From an uncultured Prochlorococcus sp. (GTDB lineage Bacteria > Cyanobacteriota > Cyanobacteriia > PCC-6307 > Cyanobiaceae): a DNA stretch of 41,147 nucleotides. A program made the translations under genes and the position numbers. The number at the start of each line of letters is the position of its first letter. Position 1 is the first letter of the stretch. Below the pieces are notes generated by a model. The model ran no database searches. It saw only the letters and a program-made list of their open reading frames with translations, and was not told the origin of the DNA. Shown piece by piece: positions 1 to 9,919 of this stretch. Location of the stretch: NCBI GenBank assembly GCA_902521995.1, contig CABYTO010000014.1:1-41147 (forward strand). Direction: 5' to 3'.

Positions 1-1
1 A

Positions 2-1857
2 TTAACAGGGAAAGGTTCTTTAAGAATTAAGAAATTACCATTAAATGCTGCAAATATCTTTTTAAATAGACCAAGAGATTTTCTTGGAGGGTTGGATATG
101 AATTTATTTTATGATCTTGACACAAAATCTTTCTCTAGCGAAATCCTTTCCAACAATTCATCAATTAAAAATAATAAAATAACATTTGATAAAGGACTTG
201 TTGAATTTAATAATTCTATATTTGATATTGATTTTTCCCTTCTAATAAAAGACTCTAAAATCCCAATTAATATTGAAGGCTCAATACCTATAAATAAATC
301 TGATAACATTGATTTACGATTGATTGGGAATGGAAAATTTTTTGAGTTAATTGATATTTTTGCTGATGAATACTTTACCTTTAAAGAAGGGGATGTGAAT
401 ATTAGAGTGATTCTAAAGGGAACCTTAAATAAACCTCTATTAAATGGATTTATCGTAGTAAAAGATTCTGAAATTGAATTTCTAAAAAATAAAATAAAAG
501 ATATTAATAGTACAATAATTTTTGATTTTGATTCTTTAGAGATCAATAATTTACAAGCGAAGGCTGAAGATTCTGGGGAAATTTTTATAAAAGGTTCTTT
601 GCCTTTTTATAGTAAAAATGATTACGAGAAGGCAAAAATTAACTTAATAACGAATAGATTTACTTTAGAAAAAGATAATTTTAATTTTTTAATAGATTCA
701 GATATCTATTTAACTGGATCATTTGAAAGTCCTGTCTTGGGAGGTTCTCTATCTTTTAATAATGGATTTATTAATTTTAATAGCACCAATCAAAATAATA
801 AAAAAGAAAATAATCTTATACGAAAAAAGGATAAAAAAGATTGGCCAGAACTCTATTGGAATAATGAAAAGAATATTGAAATAATTTCAAATGAAACAAT
901 TTTGAATTCAGTTCTATTAGGAGAAACTTTGCCTAATTATTTGGATAATTTGAGTTTTAATAATCTTAAATTAAAACTTGGACCAGAATTTAAACTTCAA
1001 TATTCAGAGATAGTTCAAGCTTATTTAGAAACCAAATTAGACCTTGCTTTAAATGGCGAAGTTGGAAACGATTTAAATGCTAGGGGTCTTATTTATCTTA
1101 AGAAAGGTAGAGCAAATCTATATATACTACCCCGTTTAAACTTGATAAAAATAAAGATAATTATATTTTATTTGCATCGAGAAGTGGTGTAGTTCCATTT
1201 ATTAATTTTTCTCTAGTAAGTAAAGTCCCAGATTCTATAATCCCTATAAGCGAAAACAATCAGGATTTAAATATCTCAGGTGATGTTGCTGTTGATGCTA
1301 CTTCAAGTGGTAATGGTGCATTTGGGATTGGCAATTCAAGGCTTATCAAAATTGAAGCATCTTATGAAGGATTTTTAGATCAATTATCTTTTGCTGATGA
1401 AAATAAAAGAATCCAATTAAGAAGTACTCCAAGTTATAACAGATCACAAATAATTGGTTTGATTGGAGGTAACTCTGCAAATTTAATAAATAGAGCTTTT
1501 ATTTCTCAACTTAATAAAGCTGATGCATTTAGTGAAAGATTTCAGTTATCTCTATATCCAGCATTAATAGAAAATAATGATGCATTAAATAATATTTTTT
1601 CCAATGAAAATTTAGAAATAGAGAATGATGGTCAATCATCTTCTAATGAGGAATTTTCTTCTCAAGCTTGGGTAGCCGAAATAGGATTTGATATTACTGA
1701 TGCGATAAATTTTGCCTTTCAAACCGTTCCAGGTAGAGATGATATTTCACCTTTAGGAATTTTGACTTTTCAGGCAAATCCAAACTTAGAATTATTAGGT
1801 TCTTATGATTCCAATGGAGATTGGAAAAGTCAAGTTCAATTATTTTTTAGATATTAA
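2..1857 (+). pseudogene. TamB-like (DUF490) envelope protein, 3' part, frameshifted
   Basis: The reading frame is already open at the left edge, so the N-terminus lies outside the window. The visible part is the C-terminal portion of a TamB/DUF490 protein: long, low-complexity beta-rich repeats, a conserved stretch with GLIYLKKGRANLY, and an end with alternating hydrophobics finishing in LFFRY, the aromatic C-terminus typical of the family. TamB homologues (plastid TIC236 in plants) span the periplasm and work with Omp85 proteins in outer-membrane assembly or lipid transport. The frame breaks near 1119-1126: frame 2 runs to a stop at 1190-1192, while frame 1 continues without a stop from about 1127 to 1857 and carries the conserved C-terminus. 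Removing one TA from the TATATATA run restores a single frame through LYTTPFKLD. The break is either a real disabling mutation or a sequence error. The family call is confident; the state of the gene is not. Confidence 0.82.
1119..1126. repeat. (TA)4 run at the tamB frameshift
   Basis: Four TA units sit exactly where the TamB-like frame breaks. With three units the codons read asparagine, leucine, tyrosine, threonine, threonine, proline and join the two open halves. Short dinucleotide runs are prone to slipped-strand indels, so this is the most economical site for the two-base change. Confidence 0.75.
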
Positions 1858-1923
1858 TTCAGAAAGAAATTTACTTTAAAGAATCGTTAATTTGAATTAT
1901 TATTAGATTAACTAAAAAATATT

Positions 1924-3234
1924 ATGGCTAATATCTTTGAAGTTCCACAACCAGATAATGATCTTATAGAAAAAGCTGAGAATGTTCGTTTGGCATCAAC
2001 AAAAATAAGTCAGGCTGAAAATCAAAATCGAATTAAAGCTTTAAATTGTATGGCTGATTATCTAGAGAAAAATTCTAATGAAATATTAGAGGCTAATAAT
2101 GCGGATTATTCAAGTGCAGAAAAAAAAGGTATTTCCAGGGCTTTACTTTCTAGATTAAAGTTATCAAAATCAAAATTAAATTCAGGAATTGAAGGAGTAA
2201 GAAAAGTTGGAGAATTGGCTGATCCTGTAAATCAAGTTCAAATAAAAAGAGAGCTTTCAAAGGGATTGATCTTAACAAGAAAAACTGTACCAATTGGAGT
2301 CTTAGGGGTTATTTTTGAATCAAGGCCAGATGCCGTGATGCAGATTAGTTCTTTAGCAATAAGATCTGGTAATGGAGTAATGCTAAAAGGTGGTAGTGAA
2401 GCCAATTTAACAAATACTTCAATAGTGAAAGCATTGCAAGAAGGTTTAAATGAATCAGGTCTTGATAAAAATGCAATATGTTTATTAACAAGCAGAAAAG
2501 ACAGCATGGCGATGTTAAATCTTGAACAACATATTAATTTAATAATTCCAAGAGGAAGTAATGAATTAGTTAAATTTATTCAGGATAATACAAGAATTCC
2601 TGTGCTAGGCCACGCCGATGGAATTTGTCACTTGTTTATAGATATTGAGGCAAATCTAGAGATGGCTTTATCAGTCGCTTTGGATAGCAAAATTCAATAT
2701 CCTGCAGCATGTAATGCTATCGAAACTTTATTAATCCATAAAGATATCGCACCAGCTTTCTTAGAAAAGGCCATCCCGATGTTTAATTCTAATGATGTTA
2801 AATTAATCGGAGATAGGAGATCAGTTGAATTAGGATTAAAACATGAGGCAAGTGCAGAAGATTGGCAAACTGAATATTTAGATTTAATTCTATCGATTAA
2901 AATTGTTGATGATCTTGAGGCGGCAATCACACATATTCAAAAATATAGTTCAAAACATACAGATGGAATAATTACTGAAAATTCAAATACTGCCAATAGA
3001 TTTATGAATGTAGTTGATAGTGCAGGTGTTTTTCATAATTGTTCTACAAGGTTTGCAGATGGTTTTAGATATGGATTCGGAGCTGAAGTTGGGATATCAA
3101 CTCAAACTCTTCCACCAAGGGGACCTGTAGGGCTAGAAGGTTTGGTAACTTATAAATATTTTCTAAAAGGTGATGGGAATATAGTTGATGATTTTTCATC
3201 AGGAAAAGCAATCTATACACATAAAGATCTTTAA
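1924..3234 (+). CDS. proA: Gamma-glutamyl phosphate reductase (proline synthesis)
   Basis: ProA reduces gamma-glutamyl phosphate with NADPH to glutamate semialdehyde, the second step of proline synthesis from glutamate, in the cytoplasm. The 436-residue length matches the family. It is an aldehyde-dehydrogenase-fold protein. The catalytic cysteine is seen in PAACNAIETLL (Cys263). The VLGVIFESRPDAVMQ stretch and a C-terminal GPVGLEGLVTYKY block are typical ProA signatures. The ATG at 1924 follows a 66-nt AT-rich gap after the TamB-like gene. folB begins 11 nt downstream, so the two probably share a transcript, although the pathways are unrelated. No proB lies in the window. Confidence 0.96.
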   Translation: MANIFEVPQPDNDLIEKAENVRLASTKISQAENQNRIKALNCMADYLEKNSNEILEANNADYSSAEKKGISRALLSRLKLSKSKLNSGIEGVRKVGELADPVNQVQIKRELSKGLILTRKTVPIGVLGVIFESRPDAVMQISSLAIRSGNGVMLKGGSEANLTNTSIVKALQEGLNESGLDKNAICLLTSRKDSMAMLNLEQHINLIIPRGSNELVKFIQDNTRIPVLGHADGICHLFIDIEANLEMALSVALDSKIQYPAACNAIETLLIHKDIAPAFLEKAIPMFNSNDVKLIGDRRSVELGLKHEASAEDWQTEYLDLILSIKIVDDLEAAITHIQKYSSKHTDGIITENSNTANRFMNVVDSAGVFHNCSTRFADGFRYGFGAEVGISTQTLPPRGPVGLEGLVTYKYFLKGDGNIVDDFSSGKAIYTHKDL

Positions 3235-3245
3235 AACTTTTAAAG

Positions 3246-3608
3246 ATGGAAACTTTTTTAAAAATTGAGAATATTAAACTTTGGGCTAGAGTTGGCGTTC
3301 TTGATGAAGAAAGGGAATTAGGACAACTATTTATTTTAGATATATTTTTGTGGACTGATTTTGAAAAATGTACAGTAAATGATGATATAAAAAAAACAGT
3401 TGACTATTCAAAATTAATTCAAATTTTAAAAGATCAATCAAAGAAAATATATTGTTTCACAATCGAAAAATATTCAAACTCAATTCTAGAAATCATTGAT
3501 CAGGAATTTAAGCTTTCTAAAATTAAAATTATTTTGACAAAATGTAATCCTCCAATCACAGGTTTCGATGGGAAGGTGTCAATAGTAAGAATTCTTGAAA
3601 ATAATTAA
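3246..3608 (+). CDS. folB: Dihydroneopterin aldolase (folate synthesis)
   Basis: FolB splits 7,8-dihydroneopterin to 6-hydroxymethyl-dihydropterin and glycolaldehyde in folate synthesis. The 120-residue protein shows the family pattern: LWARVGVLDEERELGQ near the start (with the conserved glutamate of the EE pair, residues 21-22), a TVDYSKL segment around Tyr54, TIEKYSNSI around Glu74, and LTKCNPPITGF, where Lys99 is the likely catalytic lysine. The C-terminus overlaps the TTG start of the following hydrolase by 14 nt, which suggests translational coupling. The proA stop lies 11 nt upstream. Confidence 0.93.
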   Translation: METFLKIENIKLWARVGVLDEERELGQLFILDIFLWTDFEKCTVNDDIKKTVDYSKLIQILKDQSKKIYCFTIEKYSNSILEIIDQEFKLSKIKIILTKCNPPITGFDGKVSIVRILENN

Positions 3609-4206
3609 AGTATTGGGAAAAAGAAATCCAATAATATTGATTCATGGTCTTTGGAATACTTCAAGTATTTTTTCTTCTATCACGTCAAAACTTGATGATA
3701 TTGGCATAGAATATTTTGCCCCAACTCTTAAGCATTCATTTGGAATGACTTCAATTCTGGATTTGACTAATAAATTAAACGAATTAATTTTAGAGAAATA
3801 TGGTTTAGAAAAAGAAATAGATATTTTAGGATTTTCTATGGGAGGAATAATTGGTAGGTACTGGCTTCAAAAATTTAATGGATGTAAAAGAACAAGGAGA
3901 TTTATATCTATAGGTTCCCCTCAAAAAGGAACTTTGATGGCTCAATTAATACCTAAATACCCTTTTAGAGGAATATCAGAAATGAAGATAAATAGTAAGT
4001 TTTTAAGGGAGCTCGCAAATAATGATTTTTTACTTAATGATATTGAGTGTATAAGTTTCTTTACTTATTGGGATATGATGGTTTTTCCAGGCTGGTGGAC
4101 AAATTTAAAACTTGGGAAAAAAATATCGGTAAAAGTATACAAACATAGAAATCTGGTAAGAAAAAAATCAGTCGTTGACAAAATAATCGATGAAATTATT
4201 ATGTAG
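3595..4206 (+). CDS. Alpha/beta-hydrolase, class 2 lipase-like
   Basis: The 203-residue protein has an alpha/beta-hydrolase layout. An oxyanion-hole motif IHGLW lies near residues 16-20, the nucleophile elbow GFSMGG gives Ser81, and GSPQKGT follows the next strand, as in LipA/EstA-type lipases. Asp160 (YWDMMVF) and His184 (YKHRNL) sit where the acid and base of the triad are expected; that assignment is by position only. The start is TTG at 3595, inside the end of folB, because no in-frame ATG precedes the conserved first strand. The 3' end overlaps the 3' end of prlC on the other strand by 8 bp. There is no signal peptide, so it is probably cytoplasmic. The substrate is unknown. Confidence 0.82.
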   Translation: MKIIKVLGKRNPIILIHGLWNTSSIFSSITSKLDDIGIEYFAPTLKHSFGMTSILDLTNKLNELILEKYGLEKEIDILGFSMGGIIGRYWLQKFNGCKRTRRFISIGSPQKGTLMAQLIPKYPFRGISEMKINSKFLRELANNDFLLNDIECISFFTYWDMMVFPGWWTNLKLGKKISVKVYKHRNLVRKKSVVDKIIDEIIM

Positions 4207-6286
4207 CTCCAGATAGACCCAAGTGTCTTATTAGAGATTCTGTTTGTGGCTCTCTACCCCTAAATAATTTAAATATGTCTAATGGAGGTAAGCTTCCACC
4301 CAGACTTAGTATTGTATCTTTAAATTTCTTTCCTATTAATTTTAAATCTTCAGAGTTTTCTAAATCAGCCTCTTCAAACATTGAAAATGCATCAGCACTT
4401 AGAACTTCAGCCCATTTATATGAGTAATATCCTGCAGAATATCCTCCTGCAAATATATGACTAAAACAACAAAGAAATTGATCTTCTTGAATTGGTTCAA
4501 TAACAGTAGTTTGTTTTGCAATTTCTCTTCTTACTTCATCTGCTGTTTTACCTTCGTTTTTATCAATACTACTGTGTAATCTTAGGTCTGTTATTGCGAA
4601 ATGTAGTTGTCTTAGGGTCGCCATTCCACAATTGAAAGTTCTATTCTTTAGTAGCTTCTCAAAATTTTCATCAGATAATTTTTCTCCTGTTTGATAGTGC
4701 TTAGCAATATTCAAAAGTGTGTTTTTGTGGAAACACCAGTTTTCCATGAATTGACTTGGAAGTTCGACTGCATCCCATTCAACATTGTTGATACCAGCTG
4801 CTTGAGGGAGATTTACAGTAGTAAGCATGTGTTGAAGACCATGACCAAATTCGTGGAACAAAGTCTGAACCTCTTCAAAACTCATCAAACTTGGTTTATC
4901 TTTTGATGGTGGGGTCTGATTACAAACTAGATAGGCTACAGGGAGGGTCTTTTTACCAATATTGCTTTTATTCAAACATTCATCCATCCAAGCCCCTCCT
5001 CTCTTTGATTCGGGCCTTGAATATGGATCGAGGTAAAAGGATGCTATTTTGTTATCTTCTTTATTGAGGATATTAAAAAATAAAACGTCATCATTCCAAA
5101 GAGGCGCCTCATCAGTTGCTTCGACAACTTTAATTTCAAAAAGCTTCTCACTTAATTTAAATAAACCTTTTAAAACATCATTTAGTGGGAACCAAGGTCT
5201 TAAAGACTCTTGATCCAAATTGAGCTTTTCCTTTCTAAGAAGTTCTGACCAATAACTAATATCCCATGGCTCGATATTCTGTGATTCTGAAAACCCATTA
5301 GCTTTAGAAAACTTATCGAGCATTTCTAATTCAATTTTTGCGGTTTTAAATGCTGGTGCTCTCAATTCTTCTAAAAGGTTTTCAACGTTTTTAATTTCTT
5401 TCGCCATTTTTGTTGACAAACTTAGTTCTGCCCAACTTTTATAACCGAGTAGATTAGCCTGTTTAGTTCTAAGAGATAATATCTCCTCAATGATTTGAGA
5501 ATTATTATTTTCTCCTTGAGATGCCCTACCAACGTAAGCCTTATATATTTTCTCTCTAAGACTACGGTCGGCGGCATACGTCATAAATGAAGTATAAGTT
5601 GGTATGTCTAGACTCAATTTCCAAGGACCATTTTTGATATCGACTTCTTCATCCTTTCTTAAGTGGTTTTGTGCAGAAATTGCCATTAATTCAAGTACTC
5701 GTTCAGGAAGACCATCGACTTCAGATTTCTTATTTAGTATTAAAAACCATTTATTAGTTGCATCGAGAACATTATTGCTGAATTCTGTGGATAGCTTTCC
5801 AAGCTTTTCTGAAATTTTGTTGAATTCTTCTTGATCATCCTTTTGTAGTGAAATTCCTCTATGTTGCATCTCAAGAATTTCTTTATCTAAAATTCTGTTT
5901 TTAATTTGATCAAAGTTATTTGTCTCTTTAAGCTTGACTAAAGAATTGTAAATTATTTTACTTTGTCCGAATTTATTACTCAAGCTAATAATCTCAGGAA
6001 GAAATTTTGAATAAGTTTCTCTTAGACTTTCAGAATTATTTACTGCATTTAGGTGACTTATTACTCCCCAACTCCATCTAAGAATTTCATTTACTTCATT
6101 TAAGGGATTTATTACCTTATCCCAATTTAAATCATTTTGAAGTAAATAATTAGATAAATTTTTTTCTATGCTTTTAAAATCTTCAGCTATCTTTTCTAGT
6201 ACTACAGGGAATTGTTTACTTATGCTTTTGGGAGTAAATTTTTTAAATTCTGGTAATTCTCCATATTTAAAAATTGAGGTATCCAT
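4199..6286 (-). CDS. prlC: Oligopeptidase A-type zinc metallopeptidase (M3 family)
   Basis: This is a 695-residue M3-family oligopeptidase, a cytoplasmic enzyme that cleaves short peptides, including those left by signal-peptide and protein turnover. The zinc site HEFGH is at residues 478-482 (His478, Glu479, His482), and the third ligand glutamate is expected in the NVEWDAVELPSQFMENW segment about 25 residues later. A GGYSAGYYSYKWAEVLSADAF block near the C-terminus is characteristic of the oligopeptidase A / thimet group. The length fits E. coli PrlC. It starts 13 nt after ndhD, so it is probably the last gene of the leftward operon. Confidence 0.95.
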   Translation of the reverse strand: MDTSIFKYGELPEFKKFTPKSISKQFPVVLEKIAEDFKSIEKNLSNYLLQNDLNWDKVINPLNEVNEILRWSWGVISHLNAVNNSESLRETYSKFLPEIISLSNKFGQSKIIYNSLVKLKETNNFDQIKNRILDKEILEMQHRGISLQKDDQEEFNKISEKLGKLSTEFSNNVLDATNKWFLILNKKSEVDGLPERVLELMAISAQNHLRKDEEVDIKNGPWKLSLDIPTYTSFMTYAADRSLREKIYKAYVGRASQGENNNSQIIEEILSLRTKQANLLGYKSWAELSLSTKMAKEIKNVENLLEELRAPAFKTAKIELEMLDKFSKANGFSESQNIEPWDISYWSELLRKEKLNLDQESLRPWFPLNDVLKGLFKLSEKLFEIKVVEATDEAPLWNDDVLFFNILNKEDNKIASFYLDPYSRPESKRGGAWMDECLNKSNIGKKTLPVAYLVCNQTPPSKDKPSLMSFEEVQTLFHEFGHGLQHMLTTVNLPQAAGINNVEWDAVELPSQFMENWCFHKNTLLNIAKHYQTGEKLSDENFEKLLKNRTFNCGMATLRQLHFAITDLRLHSSIDKNEGKTADEVRREIAKQTTVIEPIQEDQFLCCFSHIFAGGYSAGYYSYKWAEVLSADAFSMFEEADLENSEDLKLIGKKFKDTILSLGGSLPPLDIFKLFRGREPQTESLIRHLGLSGAT

Positions 6287-6299
6287 TTCTTAAAGTAAT

Positions 6300-7841
6300 T
6301 TAATTAATTAAAGTTGGTAATAATCCAACCAACTTAGCTATAGTAAGTTGCTGACTGAGAGCATTAGTTGAAGATTCGTATAGATTTATCGCGATTTTTG
6401 GCCAAAAACCTATCACCAAAGTAGGCAACAATAAGCTGAAACCAATTGTCAATTCTCGACCATTCATCTCTTTGACTGTAGCTAGTGCGGGAATTCTAGG
6501 CCCAAAAAATACTCTTCTACACATTGATAATAGATATATTGGTGTAAGAACTAAACCTATAGCTGCAATAAGAATAGTGATCGATCTAAAGATAGAGCTG
6601 AAGCCCTCTTGACTTGTGATACCTAAAAATACAGTTATTTCACTTATAAAACCGCTCATGCCGGGTAGTGCTAAAGAGGCTAGTGAGCTTGCTAAGAAAA
6701 AAGCAAAAGTTATTGGCAATACCTTTGCTAAGCCGCCCATATTTGGTATAGAAAGAGTATTTGTTCTTTCATAGAATGAGCCAGTAACAAAGAACATAGC
6801 TGCAGCTATAAGTCCGTGACTGATCATTTGTAGCATTGCTCCGCTAATACCTAGAGCATCTACTGCTCCAATACCTAACAGAACAAAACCCATATGACTC
6901 ACAGAGCTACATGCAATTCTTCTTTTGACATTATCTTGTGCAAATGCATTTAGAGCTCCGTAAATTATATTAATGATTCCGAGAATAATTAAAGCAGGTG
7001 CAATTTGAAGATGTACTTCAGGGAGTATTTGAACATTGAATCTTAAGAGAGCATAACCTCCCATTTTTAAGAGTATTCCAGCTAGTAACATTGAAACTGG
7101 AGCATTAGCCTCTCCATGAGCATCGGGCAGCCAAGTATGTAATGGAAAGATAGGAAGTTTCACTCCAAAACCAATTAAAAATCCTAAATAAGATAATAAA
7201 GCTAGGCTGCCAGTTACATGTTTATTGGTTAAATCGGTAATATTTAAAGTAAAGGTATCACCACTCAAGGCAAGTGCTAACCCACTTATGAGTATTAATA
7301 AAGAAGCTAAGGCGGTATAAAGAATGAATTTAGTTGCAGCATATAATTTCTTTTTCCCTCCCCAAATCGCAATAAGAAGATACACCGGAACTAATTCAAG
7401 TTCCCATGCCAAGAAAAACAATAGGAAATCTTGAGAAAGGAAAACTAATGCCTGTGCTGATGCTTGGACTAGTAAAAGAGCAAAATATAGATTAGATTTT
7501 TTCTTAATTTTCCAACTGGCCGCAGCCGATAAAAATGTAATTAACCCACTTAAAGCTACTAAAGGAGCAGATAACCCATCTACGCCAAGAGACCACTCTA
7601 AGCCTATGGATGGTAACCAAGAAGCTCTCTCTACCAGTTGTAAAGAGCTATCTGAAGTATTGAATTTTTGAAAAAGGACGCCGATTATTAGTAAAAAATC
7701 TATAAATAAAAAACTTAATGAGATATTTCTAGGGAGTGAATTATCTTCTCCTTCTTTTGAACTCAAGAAAGGCATGATTAATGCCCCAATTAAAGGTAGT
7801 AAAACAATAGATGATAGCCAAGGAAAAGATTCTAAATTCAT
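6300..7841 (-). CDS. ndhD: NAD(P)H-quinone oxidoreductase subunit 4 (NdhD/NuoM-like)
   Basis: The 513-residue, very hydrophobic protein has about 14 membrane segments of the proton-antiporter-like NuoM/NdhD family, which form proton channels in the thylakoid NDH-1 complex used in respiration and cyclic electron flow. Family motifs are clear: [12 protein letters not shown] with the essential glutamates, [31 protein letters not shown], and [12 protein letters not shown]. No ndhF or other ndh gene adjoins it; it lies 79 nt after thrB and 13 nt before prlC. Cyanobacteria carry several ndhD paralogues. I cannot say from sequence alone which one this is. Confidence 0.94.
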   Translation of the reverse strand: MNLESFPWLSSIVLLPLIGALIMPFLSSKEGEDNSLPRNISLSFLFIDFLLIIGVLFQKFNTSDSSLQLVERASWLPSIGLEWSLGVDGLSAPLVALSGLITFLSAAASWKIKKKSNLYFALLLVQASAQALVFLSQDFLLFFLAWELELVPVYLLIAIWGGKKKLYAATKFILYTALASLLILISGLALALSGDTFTLNITDLTNKHVTGSLALLSYLGFLIGFGVKLPIFPLHTWLPDAHGEANAPVSMLLAGILLKMGGYALLRFNVQILPEVHLQIAPALIILGIINIIYGALNAFAQDNVKRRIACSSVSHMGFVLLGIGAVDALGISGAMLQMISHGLIAAAMFFVTGSFYERTNTLSIPNMGGLAKVLPITFAFFLASSLASLALPGMSGFISEITVFLGITSQEGFSSIFRSITILIAAIGLVLTPIYLLSMCRRVFFGPRIPALATVKEMNGRELTIGFSLLLPTLVIGFWPKIAINLYESSTNALSQQLTIAKLVGLLPTLIN

Positions 7842-7920
7842 TTATGTAATGAATAATTTTTTTATTCTAGTTGAAGTTGTACTAGCTTGAGACTATAACA
7901 TTAAAAATGCCTAAGTAAAA

Positions 7921-8868
7921 CTACTTACCAGAGATGGTGCTAAATTGGCTGCCCGTTGTTTGAACGTTTAAGAACGGTGCTCTGCTAGCTACACCCGACT
8001 TCTCCCATGCTTTGACCATGGCTTGACTGACGTCTTTACCTTTTTCTTTTTTACACAAAGCTAAGATACTTGGTCCAGCACCACTAATTGCACATCCTAG
8101 AGCACCTGCATTTAGTGCTGCATTTTTAACTTCTAATCCACCCTTAATAAGTTTCCATCTGTACGGTTCATGTAGCTTATCAAACATTCCCTCTTTTATA
8201 AGTTCCGCATTTCCTGCTTTTAAGCCATTTAGTAACAAAGTAAGTGCCCCCATATTTGTCACTGCATCAGATATGGGTACATTCTTGGGCATAACCTTTC
8301 TTGCTTCACTTGTGCTTAGACGAATTGCAGGTATTGCTACCACAGCTTTAATTGAATCGTGCCAATCACATCTAATGATTCTCCATCTTTGAGAAGATGA
8401 TCTAGCTGTCAAACAAAGCCCCCCCAGAAGAGAGGGAACTACATTATCAGGATGACCTTCTATATCAATGGCAAGTTCAAGGAGTTTTTCTTTTGACAGT
8501 GGAGAGTTCATTATTGCATTTGCTCCGATTAGTCCGGCAACTATTGCGGTAGCACTACTCCCAAGCCCGCGTGCAGGCGGCACTGCTAACTTAACTCTTG
8601 CTTCAAGTGCATAAGGATCAATATTTGAGCTCTCCCATACTTTCTGCGCTGCTCTAAAAACTAAGTTTTCAGGTCCTCCCCTTAAATGATTACCATCTGT
8701 ACTTTCCATTATTAAATCAAATCTATCTCCACCACCTTCAATTCTTGTAAAAATAAACTCGTTATACAAATCTAATGCTGCTCCAAGACAATCGAATCCA
8801 GGCCCTAAATTGGCAGTGGTGGAAGGCACCGTTACCCTTATTTTTTTACCTACTTCAGGAATAGACAT
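7921..8868 (-). CDS. thrB: Homoserine kinase
   Basis: ThrB phosphorylates homoserine with ATP, the step before threonine synthase. It is a 315-residue GHMP-kinase. The N-terminal PSTTANLGPGFDCLG block and the ATP-binding loop PPARGLGSSAT at residues 97-107 are textbook for homoserine kinase. GHPDNVVPSLLGG and the C-terminal glycine motif GCAISGAGPSILAL are also present. It starts 9 nt after glk and is followed by a 79-nt gap before ndhD. Confidence 0.97.
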   Translation of the reverse strand: MSIPEVGKKIRVTVPSTTANLGPGFDCLGAALDLYNEFIFTRIEGGGDRFDLIMESTDGNHLRGGPENLVFRAAQKVWESSNIDPYALEARVKLAVPPARGLGSSATAIVAGLIGANAIMNSPLSKEKLLELAIDIEGHPDNVVPSLLGGLCLTARSSSQRWRIIRCDWHDSIKAVVAIPAIRLSTSEARKVMPKNVPISDAVTNMGALTLLLNGLKAGNAELIKEGMFDKLHEPYRWKLIKGGLEVKNAALNAGALGCAISGAGPSILALCKKEKGKDVSQAMVKAWEKSGVASRAPFLNVQTTGSQFSTISGK

Positions 8869-8877
8869 TTTTTGTTT

Positions 8878-9909
8878 TTAAGTTTTTAAAAGCATTTTTG
8901 CTCTGCAGGCTGCACTAAAAAGTCCAAACTCTTCATCTAAAATTACATTCATAGGTATTCTCCTAAGAATATCTTTTAATCTTCCCTTGTCGAAAAATTG
9001 TTTTAAAAATAAATCTGATTTAAAGTTTTTGAAATGTTTTGATGCGGTTCCTCCAGAAATCCATAACCCGCCAAAGCACAATTCTTGAAGAGCAACATCT
9101 CCCAATAAAGATGCATAAGCGCCTAACCAAATCCTCTCAACTTCAATCATTAGCTGATCCCCTTCTTTGGAAAGATTACAAATTTCTTCAGGTAGTTCTT
9201 TTCTAGCAGCATCAAAAATTTTAATTTTTTTTATATATTTTTGTAGAGGATGGTTTTGGGCATCAGGTTTGCTTAGTCTCCATTCAGCAATTCTTGATAA
9301 GCCAGTGCCGCTAATAATTCTTTCACAGGATATCCTTTCAACTTTAAGGTAATTCTTAAGCCAAATTTTTAATTCCCATTCTAATTTTGATTTTGGGGAG
9401 TACTCAACATGACCACCTTCACTAGCTAAAACTTTTACCTTTTTTCCTGATATTAGGCCTCTTGCTATACCCAAACCAGTACCCGCTCCAACAATGGCAT
9501 GCAAATCATTATTTGCACCTTCAGAAATTGATCCATTCTGGATAGTTGAATATTGACATTTTTTTAAGAAAGGAATTCCATAAATTTGCACTGCAAAATC
9601 ATTTATTAGCTCGCACTGTTCAAATTTAAATTTATTTTTTAATTTATTTCCTGAAATATTCCATGACAAGTTCATGATTTTTGCGCTGTTGTTAGATAAA
9701 GGACCAGCTACAGCGAAACATGCAGAAGAAGGATGGGTAATATTTTTGCATTCATTTTTAAGAAAATCTTCTAGAATAAGTTCAAAAGAATCCCAATCAG
9801 AAGATCTATATTTCTTTTTAAATAACAATTTAGGCGAATCATTTATTACTCTTTCGAATATTCCCAATAGAACCTTGGTACCTCCTAAATCACAAGCCAG
9901 AAAATTCAT
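8878..9909 (-). CDS. glk: Glucokinase (E. coli Glk type)
   Basis: It phosphorylates free glucose to glucose-6-phosphate with ATP. The 343-residue protein belongs to the actin-like glucokinase family: phosphate motif DLGGTK at residues 7-12, a second motif around AVAGPL, the sugar-binding LINDF, the GAGTGLG loop, and ASEGGH with the family glutamate and histidine. It sits between thrS (10 nt upstream) and thrB (9 nt downstream). Marine picocyanobacteria can import glucose, so the enzyme may serve both glycogen turnover and uptake; that link is inference. Confidence 0.93.
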   Translation of the reverse strand: MNFLACDLGGTKVLLGIFERVINDSPKLLFKKKYRSSDWDSFELILEDFLKNECKNITHPSSACFAVAGPLSNNSAKIMNLSWNISGNKLKNKFKFEQCELINDFAVQIYGIPFLKKCQYSTIQNGSISEGANNDLHAIVGAGTGLGIARGLISGKKVKVLASEGGHVEYSPKSKLEWELKIWLKNYLKVERISCERIISGTGLSRIAEWRLSKPDAQNHPLQKYIKKIKIFDAARKELPEEICNLSKEGDQLMIEVERIWLGAYASLLGDVALQELCFGGLWISGGTASKHFKNFKSDLFLKQFFDKGRLKDILRRIPMNVILDEEFGLFSAACRAKMLLKT

Positions 9910-9919
9910 CTATTCTAAA

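Noticed and set aside
109..546. 145-codon frame opposite the TamB-like gene
   Set aside because: It is an antisense shadow of a strong coding frame, with no recognisable motif and no separate start signal.
1459..1857. Treating the last 132 codons of the TamB-like gene as an independent protein
   Set aside because: The frame is open well upstream of 1459, and the sequence is the family's C-terminus; it is one gene with a frameshift.
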